From Oscillatoriophycideae cyanobacterium NC_groundwater_1537_Pr4_S-0.65um_50_18 (GTDB lineage: Bacteria > Cyanobacteriota > Cyanobacteriia > Elainellales > Elainellaceae), in assembly GCA_016208305.1 (NCBI GenBank), contig JACQYI010000036.1, forward strand, positions 1-64,000: a stretch of 64,000 bases of DNA, in the 5' to 3' direction. The stretch's first letter is position 1, and each line of letters opens with the position of its first letter. The position numbers were made by a program, and so were the translations under genes. This document shows, piece by piece, positions 7,655 through 15,634 of the stretch. The notes under the pieces were generated by a model. That model worked only from the letters and a program-made list of their open reading frames with translations. It was not told the DNA's origin and did not search any database.

Positions 7655-8828
7655 TAAATGACAGAACCTCCTGGATGAAGCGATCGCGTCCTCGTTCTGG
7701 GCGATCGTTAAACAGGTAATGAGTACCGTCTGGAATCGTCACCGTCTCTACTCTGGGTGCATTGGTTAGCTCTGCTTCAAGCGCCTGCAAGTCTCCAGGG
7801 CGTGACCAGAAATCTAGTTCTCCCCGCAGAACCAATGTTGGCACCGTAATATCTGCGGCTTCCCAATATTTCTGTCCTTTTGAGAGGTTGTAGCTCTCCA
7901 AGCGGTAAGCAGCAGGAATTCTCATACTCGGAGGATTGCGAGTTTCGCTGGTGGGATCGCTGGCGAGGGCGGCTTGTTGGTAGGCTTCTACGACTCGTGA
8001 ATCACGCCATTGGCTTTTATCTTCTACGGGAATGGTTCTGTTCCACTGGGCGATCAACCCCTCCGCGTCATTGAGGCGATAGGCTCCACCACTGGTATCA
8101 AATGTACCGGGATTATTGGGGTCTTCAAAGGACGATCGCAGTTCCCAGGGAGCATCCACCCCATACAGACTATTGAGCATGACAAGATGACTCACCTTGT
8201 CGTTGTTCTGGCTGGTGTACATCCCTGCCCAATGTCCCCCCGTTGCCCAACCCACCAGTGCCACAGGTTCTCCTTGATAGCGTTGGCGAATGGCATCCAC
8301 AACGGCTCCAATATCACGCACTGCTTCCTCAGAAGTGATCGCAGGCGGATTATTTTCTGGAGGTTGATTTATCACATCCGGACGAGTTGAATTCTCCCAG
8401 CCTCGAAGATTCATCACATAAATGGGATGCCCCGCTTGAGCGAAGTCGGCGGCTAGAGAATAGCCTGGGACATCTAAATCAAAGGACGCTGTTCCACCTG
8501 GTCCACCGCCATGAATCAGCAGAATCGGGACTTGTGAAGTATTTCGCGATCGCACTTCTCGCACGGCAATTTGAATTCCCGGATCGCTGGGGACAAAAAA
8601 ATCACTGCGTTCAATTTGAGAAGAAGCAGGTGTTCGTTGTGAGATTCGATCACGTTCCTGGGCGAAGGTCTTCGACCAGCCAGAGGCTAACGCAGTAGCA
8701 TTCCCAGCAGATGGTTCTGGGAGTTGAGTGACTCCAATTAGAGTACACGATAAGCCACCTAGCAACAGCGTTGCGCTCAAGCCTCGATTTCGTATCCAGA
8801 ATGTTTGAAAAGAGTGAAGTAATTTCAT
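7644..8828 (-). CDS. Alpha/beta hydrolase, N-terminally anchored, with alanine at the nucleophile position
   Basis: The 394-residue protein has an N-terminal hydrophobic segment (signal or membrane anchor), then an alpha/beta hydrolase fold. Seen are the oxyanion segment HGGGPGG, the nucleophile elbow, an acid in RGELDFWSRPGD and the histidine of DGTHYLF. The elbow reads G-W-A-T-G, so the expected Ser/Cys/Asp nucleophile is alanine (codon GCA at 8244-8246); serine is one base change away. Unless another residue substitutes, classical ester hydrolysis is not expected. I chose this start because AGGAGGT lies just upstream; an in-frame ATG 27 codons earlier lacks support. It is divergent from the second LysR gene. 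Confidence 0.82.
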   Translation of the reverse strand: MKLLHSFQTFWIRNRGLSATLLLGGLSCTLIGVTQLPEPSAGNATALASGWSKTFAQERDRISQRTPASSQIERSDFFVPSDPGIQIAVREVRSRNTSQVPILLIHGGGPGGTASFDLDVPGYSLAADFAQAGHPIYVMNLRGWENSTRPDVINQPPENNPPAITSEEAVRDIGAVVDAIRQRYQGEPVALVGWATGGHWAGMYTSQNNDKVSHLVMLNSLYGVDAPWELRSSFEDPNNPGTFDTSGGAYRLNDAEGLIAQWNRTIPVEDKSQWRDSRVVEAYQQAALASDPTSETRNPPSMRIPAAYRLESYNLSKGQKYWEAADITVPTLVLRGELDFWSRPGDLQALEAELTNAPRVETVTIPDGTHYLFNDRPERGRDRFIQEVLSFIRA

Positions 8829-9031
8829 TTCAATACCTCCTGTATTAATCCCATCCAGATGACCAGGCAGAAGCAGCAAGTAAAGCCGCGCCCGTATTCT
8901 GCCTTGCAAAGGACAGTGGATGGTTAGAAAAGACTGATTTGAGCCATTGCGCTCGATACATTTATGCTAAAAAGAATCATTATGAATGTCCAACACCTGT
9001 TTGATTCATTCATTGCACCTAAAAGGTTCAA

Positions 9032-9919
9032 ATGGAATTACGGCACCTGCGTTATTTTGTGGTGGTAGCAGAAGAACTCCATTTTGGGCGAGCCGCCCAG
9101 AGACTTCTCATGGCTCAACAGCCCCTCAGCCGTCAAATTCGTGACCTGGAGGCTGAAATTGGGGTGGATTTATTCCACCGCACCAAGCGCACCATTCGCT
9201 TAACCGAAGCAGGGCAGGTCTTTTTGACTGAAGCTCGCAAAACCCTTCAGCAAACGGAACAAGCTATTCTCCTGGCACAGCAAACAGGACGGGGCGAAAT
9301 TGGAAAGTTTATCGTCGGTTTTACAGGTCCAGCCCTCAACACGGTTCTGCCCAAAATTGTCCGGCGCTTCAAGGAAAAGCATCCCAACATTGAACTGGGG
9401 TTGGAACGGCTCCAAACCAATGAACAAGTCGAGGCATTGCGATCGCAGCAGATTCAGGCAGGTTTATTGCATCCCCCGATCAACGATGATTCCCTCAAGC
9501 TAGAGATCATTCATCGCGAAGGATTAGTAGCTGTTTTGCCAGATTCTCATCGCTTAGCCCAGTCTGAAATCATCTCTATCAGTGAACTCGCCCATGAATC
9601 ATTTATCTTTTATCCCCGTCATGTCGGTCCTGTGCTGTACGATCGCATTCTGGGACTGTGCCAACAAGCAGGATTTAGCCCCAGGATTGTCCAGGAAGTG
9701 GTTCCTCAGCAAACCATTCTGGGGTTAGTGGCTGCCGAGATCGGGGTTTCCTTACTCCATGCCTCAGCCGAATCGGTTGCTCCTGCGGGTGTCGTCCTCC
9801 GAGCCTTAGCAGAACCAACACCGGAGTTAGAACTTGCCGTTGCTTGGAATCCAGAGACAACCAATCCAGTGCTCCCCTCTTTTTGGGCGATCGTTCGAGA
9901 TGTTGCGTGTCAACTTTGA
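9032..9919 (+). CDS. LysR family transcriptional regulator
   Basis: The 295 residues have the N-terminal LysR helix-turn-helix (MELRHLRYFVVVAEELHFGR, AQQPLSRQIRDLEAEIG) and a C-terminal effector-binding domain. It is a close paralogue of the LysR protein encoded at 6773. It is divergent from the alpha/beta hydrolase gene, its probable target. It is the last gene before the non-coding CRISPR/tRNA region. No homologue of a transposition protein separates it from the CRISPR repeats, which is unusual if those repeats belong to a CRISPR-associated transposon. Confidence 0.9.
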   Translation: MELRHLRYFVVVAEELHFGRAAQRLLMAQQPLSRQIRDLEAEIGVDLFHRTKRTIRLTEAGQVFLTEARKTLQQTEQAILLAQQTGRGEIGKFIVGFTGPALNTVLPKIVRRFKEKHPNIELGLERLQTNEQVEALRSQQIQAGLLHPPINDDSLKLEIIHREGLVAVLPDSHRLAQSEIISISELAHESFIFYPRHVGPVLYDRILGLCQQAGFSPRIVQEVVPQQTILGLVAAEIGVSLLHASAESVAPAGVVLRALAEPTPELELAVAWNPETTNPVLPSFWAIVRDVACQL

Positions 9920-9998
9920 GTCATCGGCATCTATTTCCTGTGGTTAAATTACATCATGCACGGACAGTCAGCTTATAGCAAGGGTTTGAGCCGCTAGG

Positions 9999-10178
9999 GT
10001 TTCCATCGACTCCTTAGCTAGAGGTGGTTAGAAAGTTCGTGGGCAATGACAGGGAAATCGTCATCGAGAAGTTTCCATCGACTCCTTAGCTAGAGGTGGT
10101 TAGAAAGTAACTACTTAACATCATAAATCGGGTCTGACCCAGCTTCCATCAACTCCTTAGTTAGGGGTGGCTAGAGGG
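9999..10178 (+). CRISPR. Orphan CRISPR mini-array with a type V-K-like repeat
   Basis: Two identical 37-nt repeats (9999-10035 and 10071-10107) begin GTTTCCATCGACTCC and end CTAGAGGTGGTTAGAAAG. A third copy (10142-10178) differs at seven positions, all transitions, including two in the terminal GAAAG, so it is a decayed last repeat. Spacers are 35 nt (10036-10070) and 34 nt (10108-10141). The repeat shares its ends (GTTTC and GGTGGnTnGAAAG) and a central GCTAG with the repeat I remember for the Scytonema V-K CRISPR-associated transposon. No cas genes are in the window. Orientation is such that spacers follow the GAAAG end. Confidence 0.85.
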
Positions 10179-10272
10179 ATTTCATGAGCCTAAAAACGCT
10201 AACCTTGATAGCTCAGTTATTCCATAGACTTTTAGCTATTGGCACAAATACGAGTTGAATAAGTTATCCAAT

Positions 10273-10339
10273 CTTTCACTTCAATCCTCCAAAACTCTGG
10301 CATCAATATGGTGGATAGAAAGGCGCACTTCCTTCGCAC
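10273..10339 (+). ncRNA. Putative delocalised tRNA-homing guide RNA of a type V-K transposon
   Basis: A diverged solitary repeat ends GGTGGATAGAAAG (10310-10322), matching 12 of 13 bases of the array repeat end. A CTTTC...ATCCTCC segment (10273-10290) can pair with that end to form a stem. The 17 bases that follow (10323-10339, GCGCACTTCCTTCGCAC) match the tRNA-Val gene at 10660-10644 with one mismatch (position 14). In the tRNA gene the match is preceded by GGTA, fitting the GTN PAM of Cas12k. V-K transposons are known to carry such short, tRNA-targeting guides outside the main array. Expression is not shown. Confidence 0.75.
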
Positions 10340-10423
10340 AGTGAAGACTTAGGTAAACTCTTTCTTCCTAAAGTTAGATAAGGGTTTATGAGGTCAAATC
10401 CTCAAAAATCAAGGTCTCAGGAT

Positions 10424-10555
10424 TATTCTCTGGCAAAAGCCATGAAAAACTGGCTTGTCGGTACTCAAAATAGCAACAGTCTTCAGACAGCAGCCTGAAA
10501 CGCTTGAAAATTCGTTCTTCTAAATATTCTCTGACAAGAGCTATGAAAAACTGAC
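10424..10555. repeat. 31-bp direct repeats between the homing guide and tRNA-Val (candidate transposase sites)
   Basis: Two copies (10424-10454 and 10525-10555) start TATTCTCTG and contain ATGAAAAACTG; they match at 27 of 31 positions, all differences being transitions. They are 101 bp apart. Read from the tRNA side, the second copy is preceded by TGTAC (10575-10571), and both copies contain TGTCA/TGCCA-like strings, reminiscent of the repeated TnsB sites at V-K transposon ends that start TGTACA. This is a possible element end, not a proven one. Confidence 0.4.
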
Positions 10556-10609
10556 AAATAGCTCTGGAAAGTACAGATTCAGGCTTCCTATCTAGCTTTT
10601 GATTTATAT

Positions 10610-10680
<71 letters not shown>

Positions 10681-11085
10681 TTGAGTCAGATTTTTGGAAA
10701 CCGACCAAATCTTTGACCTATATTAGGATATCTCAATTTGTACCCAATTGAGGAAAGCATTTAGACTTAATCGATCGCCTGTAAGAATCTAGGGCGATCG
10801 GGCGTACCTAACCTTAGCTTTAAGGTTATGGAACTGCACAAATTTACAGCCATGCAATAGCCCAAGCAATAGGCATTTGAAAGGTTTTACATCACAGCTA
10901 GTCTTCCTATCCTGTCAGAACTCAGGTTCTCGTCTTCAAGCCAAAATTCGTTGAAACTTTGAATTTGAAATGGATTTTAGCCATTAGCCGAGAACTTGAG
11001 TTTTAGGTGGCTTGACTGTTTAGACACCGGCAAATTAGACACTGGCAAAAGCTAGCGATCTGCCAAATCTATCCAGATTGAGGAT
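10681..11085. other. Intergenic region between tRNA-Val and ilvD
   Basis: I see no coding sequence, RNA gene or strong inverted repeat here. It would contain the tRNA-Val promoter and the 3' untranslated region of ilvD. Confidence 0.5.
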
Positions 11086-12780
11086 TCACGACAGATTCAA
11101 GTCTGTCACCGCTCCTAAGCTGCTAGAAGAAACCAATTTAGCGTATTTTGCCAAAACACCTCGAGTATAGCGAGGTTGCGGAGGGTGCCACTGGGCGCGG
11201 CGCTGAGCTAGCTCTTGATCAGAAACATTAAGCTGAAGCAATCGAGCATCGGCATCAATCGTCACAGAATCACCTTCATGCACCAAGGCGATCGTCCCGC
11301 CTACAAATGCCTCAGGAGCCACATGTCCTACCACCATGCCATAGGTTCCTCCCGAAAAGCGTCCGTCTGTAATTAATCCCACAGAATCTCCTAAGCCTGC
11401 TCCAATAATGGCCGAGGTTGGAGCCAACATTTCCCGCATGCCAGGGCCACCTTTTGGCCCTTCATAACGAACGATCAGCACATCTCCAGCTTTAATTTGT
11501 CCTGCCAAAATGGCTTCCAGGCAAGCTTCTTCAGATTCAAACACGCGAGCAGGCCCTGTAATTTTACGAATCTTAATGCCTGTCAGCTTTGCCACAGAGC
11601 CTTCTTCTGCTAGGTTGCCTCGCAGGATGCCTAGATGCCCTTGCGGATAGATGGGATTGCCCCAAGGACGGATCACATCTTGGTCGGCAGAAGGCTGATC
11701 GGGTACCGGAGCCAACTGTTCAGCGATCGTCTGTCCAGTAATTGTCAAGGCATCTCCATGCAGCAAGCCTTGAGTCAGCAAAATTTTCATCACCTGAGGA
11801 ATACCGCCTGCTCTATGCAGATCGGTTGCTACATAGCGACCTGAGGGCTTCAGATCACAAAGGACTGGAACCCTAGCACGAATCGTTTCAAAATCATCTA
11901 GCGTCAGCGGTACACCAACTGAATGGGCGATCGCCAACAGATGCAGGACGGCATTTGTAGAGCCACCTACCGCCATGATGACCGAAATCGCGTTTTCAAA
12001 TGCCTTGCGCGTGATGATGTGGCGCGGCAAAATTTGCTTGCGAATTGCGTCTACCAGGACTTCTCCCGACTTGGCAGCGCTAATGGCCTTTTCTTCATCT
12101 TCTGCCGCCATCGTCGAAGAATACATGAGGCTCATGCCCATTGCCTCAAAGGCTGAGGACATGGTGTTGGCCGTAAACATACCACCACAGGAGCCTGCTC
12201 CCGGACAGGCATTTTGCTCAACGGCAGTCAATTCGGCTTCGTCAATCTTTCCGGCACTAAACTGGCCAACGGCCTCAAAGGAGCTAACAACGGTTAAGTC
12301 GCGCCCTGCATAGTGTCCTGGCTTAATGGTGCCACCGTAGACAAAAATGGCGGGAATGTTCATGCGCGCCATCGCAATCATGGCTCCTGGCATGTTTTTG
12401 TCGCAGCCGCCGATCGCCAAGACCCCATCCATACTTTGCCCTGTACAGGCAGTCTCGATCGAGTCGGCAATTACATCTCGTGACACCAGGGAATACTTCA
12501 TGCCCTCGGTTCCCATTGAGATGCCGTCACTGATCGTAATCGTGCCAAACATCTGGGGCATGCCCCCTGCTGCCCGAACGCTAGCTTCTGCCCGCTTAGC
12601 CAGTCCGTCAATGCCCATATTGCAGGGTGTAATGGTGCTATAGCCGTTGGCAATGCCGATAATAGGTTTTGTAAAGTCCTCATCCCGGAAACCGACAGCT
12701 CTAAGCATGGCTCGATTGGGCGATCGCTGTACGCCCTGAGTCACAACTTGGCTCTTAAGATTCTCAGCTATATCAGACAT
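11086..12780 (-). CDS. ilvD: Dihydroxy-acid dehydratase
   Basis: The 564-residue enzyme dehydrates dihydroxy acids to 2-keto acids in the second-last step of valine and isoleucine synthesis and feeds pantothenate and leucine synthesis. The iron-sulfur cluster cysteines C53, C126 (in GGCDKNMPG) and C198 (in CPGAGSCGG) are all present, along with the [12 protein letters not shown] and [10 protein letters not shown] blocks of the IlvD/Edd family. The length matches IlvD rather than Edd. It stands alone, facing away from the next gene. It is core metabolism, in contrast to the accessory genes across the tRNA. Confidence 0.97.
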   Translation of the reverse strand: MSDIAENLKSQVVTQGVQRSPNRAMLRAVGFRDEDFTKPIIGIANGYSTITPCNMGIDGLAKRAEASVRAAGGMPQMFGTITISDGISMGTEGMKYSLVSRDVIADSIETACTGQSMDGVLAIGGCDKNMPGAMIAMARMNIPAIFVYGGTIKPGHYAGRDLTVVSSFEAVGQFSAGKIDEAELTAVEQNACPGAGSCGGMFTANTMSSAFEAMGMSLMYSSTMAAEDEEKAISAAKSGEVLVDAIRKQILPRHIITRKAFENAISVIMAVGGSTNAVLHLLAIAHSVGVPLTLDDFETIRARVPVLCDLKPSGRYVATDLHRAGGIPQVMKILLTQGLLHGDALTITGQTIAEQLAPVPDQPSADQDVIRPWGNPIYPQGHLGILRGNLAEEGSVAKLTGIKIRKITGPARVFESEEACLEAILAGQIKAGDVLIVRYEGPKGGPGMREMLAPTSAIIGAGLGDSVGLITDGRFSGGTYGMVVGHVAPEAFVGGTIALVHEGDSVTIDADARLLQLNVSDQELAQRRAQWHPPQPRYTRGVLAKYAKLVSSSSLGAVTDLNLS

Positions 12781-13189
12781 GAGGGTTTTTCCTATCGCGT
12801 TAAACTCAGGGTGCTGGGCTAAGATGTCAAATCTCGCCGTAGGTCAGTGGATGATTATATCTGCCTTAGGGTTAATCTTCTCAGAATCCGATCGCTCAGA
12901 CTAGAGGTTCAAAGCAAATTAACGTGAACCTGGTGAATTTGGCGATCGCAACTCTAGGCGTTATCTACCGCTCAACAGGCCAGCAACGACTTGTACAAAT
13001 ACCTATAATAATTAGACTTCTTGCATCTTGGTGGATGTGAGGTAAATAAACGAGAATTTTACTTTTGCCTGCATAAATCAAAAGCCTACCGGATTAAAAG
13101 TCTAAAAAGGCCAAGAGACATAGCGTTTACATAGCCTATCGTTTACAAAGTCTATTGCTTAAACGGCGTTAACAGGATGCAATCTAGTC
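12781..13189. other. Intergenic region upstream of ilvD
   Basis: This divergent region must hold the ilvD promoter and that of the hypothetical gene to the right. I see no recognisable regulatory site, RNA or repeat. Confidence 0.5.
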
Positions 13190-13765
13190 ATGGCAAAGCG
13201 CAAGAAACATAACCTTCAGTGGGTTAAGGAAACGCTAGAGCTGAAAGATGACCACCGCTGGCAGTCCAACTCAGGCTATAAGATTTTTGTTGCCGATCGC
13301 GGAGCTGTGCGGTTTGATGTGCCCCAGGATTGGTTTTTTGAGGCAGATGCGCAGTCTTTTAGGTTTCTCGATCGCCAGCCCCCCAATGATGATTGCCGTT
13401 TGGAAATGTCGTTTAATCGTTTGCCTGAGGGCGATTGGGGAGGATTTCCGCTTCAGTCTACCTTGCGAAAAATTGTGGATGACGATAAACGCCAGGTGAT
13501 TGCCAAAACAGACATTACAACGGTCAAACGCCAAACTGCCCGCATCGTTTGGACAGAACTTAAATTTATCGATGCTCAGGAAAATCGAGAGGCATTTTCG
13601 CGCATTTGTATTGGCCTAGGCTCAAATGTGCAGTGTCTGATCACCTTTGACTATTGGGGAGATGATGCCGATCGCCTGATTCCGGTTTGGGACGAAGTGT
13701 TGCGATCGCTAACATTAGGGCTATACATCCGCGACCCCAGGCTTGGCACCGCCTTGCCAGATTGA
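13190..13765 (+). CDS. Conserved hypothetical protein
   Basis: A 191-residue protein with a basic start (MAKRKKHNLQWVKETLEL), no signal peptide and no membrane segment. The middle contains RFDVPQDWFFE, CRLEMSFNRLPEGDWGG and LITFDYWGDDADRLIPVWDEVLRSLTLG, which suggest a compact alpha/beta fold of the kind seen in small PsbP/Mog1-like or DUF1795-like proteins. The W-x-E-V-L-x-S-L ending is typical of those folds, but the assignment is only a structural impression. It has no close neighbour. Coding is supported by sustained codon bias and clean length. Confidence 0.7.
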   Translation: MAKRKKHNLQWVKETLELKDDHRWQSNSGYKIFVADRGAVRFDVPQDWFFEADAQSFRFLDRQPPNDDCRLEMSFNRLPEGDWGGFPLQSTLRKIVDDDKRQVIAKTDITTVKRQTARIVWTELKFIDAQENREAFSRICIGLGSNVQCLITFDYWGDDADRLIPVWDEVLRSLTLGLYIRDPRLGTALPD

Positions 13766-14371
13766 AGCCCTAGGCTTCCCGATCACACACGAAATATAAA
13801 ACTATTCAAGATTAATTAATTTGTGATTCTTAGTAGAGGATACACTGGCAGATTTCATCTCTACAGAAACTTGTTGGCGTGTTTCAACGTCTACGTGTCA
13901 ACGCCTAGGTTTAAAACTCTAGAATTTTTTGCCGGACTGCGCCTAGCTCAAAATCCTCCTAGCTCAAAAGCCTTAGGGGCTAGTTTCCAAAAGTCATGGG
14001 AAAACTTTATAATCTCCGTGAAAATATCTACCAAAGAAATCACTTCTGTGAAAATGTGAAACCTCGTGACTTGCATTCGAAAAGTTCTCTACACAGAGAG
14101 GACTGAGGGCGCTATGCTGAATTACTTAAGTCTGGTTCATATGTTTTATTAACGAAGCTGTAATTCATTTGCGATCGGTGATTTTTTCTAAGATCAACCT
14201 GTAGGGGGATGAGTCAAGCTTCAAGAAAATAAATAACTACTGTAAAGCCTGACCCAATTGCGCTTGAGAGCAGAGCTATCCTACTCGCTAAATCTGATTC
14301 ATCCGTTTTGTATAAATCCTGAATAAGGCTTGAAAATCTAAAGTCCGTAAAAGCATAAATAAGGTGAATTT
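13766..14371. other. Intergenic region with no convincing gene
   Basis: A 78-codon open frame on the plus strand (13823-14059) has no recognisable family, biased composition and no clear ribosome-binding site, so I do not call it. A GGTGA-type site precedes the next gene's start. Nothing else is apparent. Confidence 0.5.
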
Positions 14372-14785
14372 ATGATACTCAAACCAGATTTAACTAGAAC
14401 TTTATCAGCCATGCTGATGGGCGTAGCGGCTACTGCTGCCATTGTCGTAGTACAACCCGCCTTTGCCGATACAGTCCGTGGCAGCGGCACATTTTTACTA
14501 GAAGGGCGATCGGCTGTACGTATTACCAGTATTTCTTACCAGTACGGTAGCGAGTCTAAACGAACGCTGGTTTTGCTCCTAGAAGATGGACGGAATATCT
14601 CCTTGGGCGGACAGCTTTTAGGGGGAAAAAATGAAAGACTTCAGGTAGAAAGCTCTGGCAATGCCAACGCCTCTGGAATTTTGAGCATTACCTATGTGGA
14701 CGGTAATCCAGACACCATTAATGGCCGAGGCTTATTAGATGGGCAGCCCTATTTTCTTGAGTTTACGCGCGGCAATGCCTCTTAA
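14372..14785 (+). CDS. Small secreted hypothetical protein
   Basis: The 137 residues start with a clear signal peptide: a charged start, a hydrophobic core (LMGVAATAAIVVV) and a probable cleavage after AFA before DTVRGS. The mature ~104-residue domain is rich in small and beta-forming residues (GSGTFLLEGRSAVRITSISY, SLGGQLLGGKN, FLEFTRGNAS). This suggests a beta-sandwich periplasmic or exported protein. No catalytic motif is visible and I do not recognise the family. A strong terminator follows the stop within 60 bp, so it is probably a single-gene transcript. Confidence 0.75.
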   Translation: MILKPDLTRTLSAMLMGVAATAAIVVVQPAFADTVRGSGTFLLEGRSAVRITSISYQYGSESKRTLVLLLEDGRNISLGGQLLGGKNERLQVESSGNANASGILSITYVDGNPDTINGRGLLDGQPYFLEFTRGNAS

Positions 14786-14820
14786 GATTGTGGGTTTTTA
14801 AGATTGCAAATTTAATTCAA

Positions 14821-14847
14821 AAAAAAGGAGGCTTAGCCTCCTTTTTT
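14821..14847 (+). terminator. Rho-independent terminator after the secreted protein gene
   Basis: AAGGAGGC and GCCTCCTT flank a TTA loop, followed by a run of T residues on the plus strand. The A-run on the other side would also let it act on the minus strand, where the DUF4278 gene converges on it. Confidence 0.85.
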
Positions 14848-14949
14848 AACTTGCAGTGAATGGATGGCTAGAAAAATCGGTCAAGAGCGATCGCTCTTAA
14901 CCGACTTCTAACGTTCGTCAAACAAGACAAACTTGGCGACAGATTACTG

Positions 14950-15351
14950 CTATGCTCCACCCGTCAGAGCGTCTAGCTCTTGCTGAAGCTGATGCGTTAG
15001 GTGGCGATCGCCCTTAGCTCTGGCAATAGCCATCCGGCGCTGCAAAGATTGCAACAGGCTGCGACGGTGCATTTGATTGGCACCGCGAGAAGTAGAAAGC
15101 GCAGATAGCTTGGTCTGTACGGGAACAGGCTTAGCAACTTGAGCGCTCGTCTGCACAGTTTCGGGAGTGTCGTTTGGCGTTGTGCGGTAAGCTACACCTC
15201 GATAAACCAAGCTTCTCACAGGCTGAATAGGCGCTTCTGCATTCGCTTCATAAGCTTGCCCACGATAGTGCAGGGTGCGATCGCTTTGAGGCTCTGGAGC
15301 AGCAGAAGGCTCAAGACTGTACTCAGCACCGCGATATTTGAAAGTAGTCAT
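14950..15351 (-). CDS. DUF4278 domain-containing protein
   Basis: The 133-residue protein contains three copies of the short DUF4278 motif: FKYRGAEYSL near the start, LHYRGQAYEA and LVYRGVAYRT. The C-terminal half is basic and probably helical (MHRRSLLQSLQRRMAIARAKGDRHLTH). This family is largely restricted to cyanobacteria, and its members are of unknown biochemical function. Usually one copy of the motif is present, so three is more than typical. No signal peptide is seen. It is transcribed alone and converges on the terminator after the secreted protein gene. Confidence 0.8.
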   Translation of the reverse strand: MTTFKYRGAEYSLEPSAAPEPQSDRTLHYRGQAYEANAEAPIQPVRSLVYRGVAYRTTPNDTPETVQTSAQVAKPVPVQTKLSALSTSRGANQMHRRSLLQSLQRRMAIARAKGDRHLTHQLQQELDALTGGA

Positions 15352-15575
15352 TGCATTAGGCTCCTGAAATCGTCACTCGTAGAGTAAGCGCGTTCCTTCG
15401 GGAGTTTCCCCCTAATTCCGTCCCTACAAGAGCTTTTCTGAAGGCTTTTCAGCGAAGTTTCTTAGAAGAGATGAACGATTCGTTTATATTCTGTATTTTA
15501 AGCTACTTTTCTGAGGAGAGAAACCCATATTTACGAAATTTAGTATTCCTTTCGGCGGAATTTTTGCAACAAAAA

Positions 15576-15600
15576 TAAGCGCGTACCCTGTACGCGCTTA
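15576..15600 (-). terminator. Terminator of glnA
   Basis: TAAGCGCGTA and TACGCGCTTA form a perfect 10-bp stem with a 5-nt loop. On the minus strand it is followed by TTTTTG. It lies 35 bp after the glnA stop. Confidence 0.85.
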
Positions 15601-15634
15601 CTTCTCTCGGTTTTAAGTTGAAGTCAACCGCCGA

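Noticed and set aside
10036-10141. Array spacers as self-targeting guides within the window
   Set aside because: I found no convincing match of either spacer to the tRNA or to other parts of the window by eye.
9920-10609. Search for cas12k, tnsB, tnsC or tniQ remnants around the CRISPR repeats
   Set aside because: No open frame or recognisable protein fragment of these families occurs here or elsewhere in the window.
13823-14059. Plus-strand open frame of 78 codons
   Set aside because: No family resemblance, no clear ribosome-binding site, composition like non-coding sequence.
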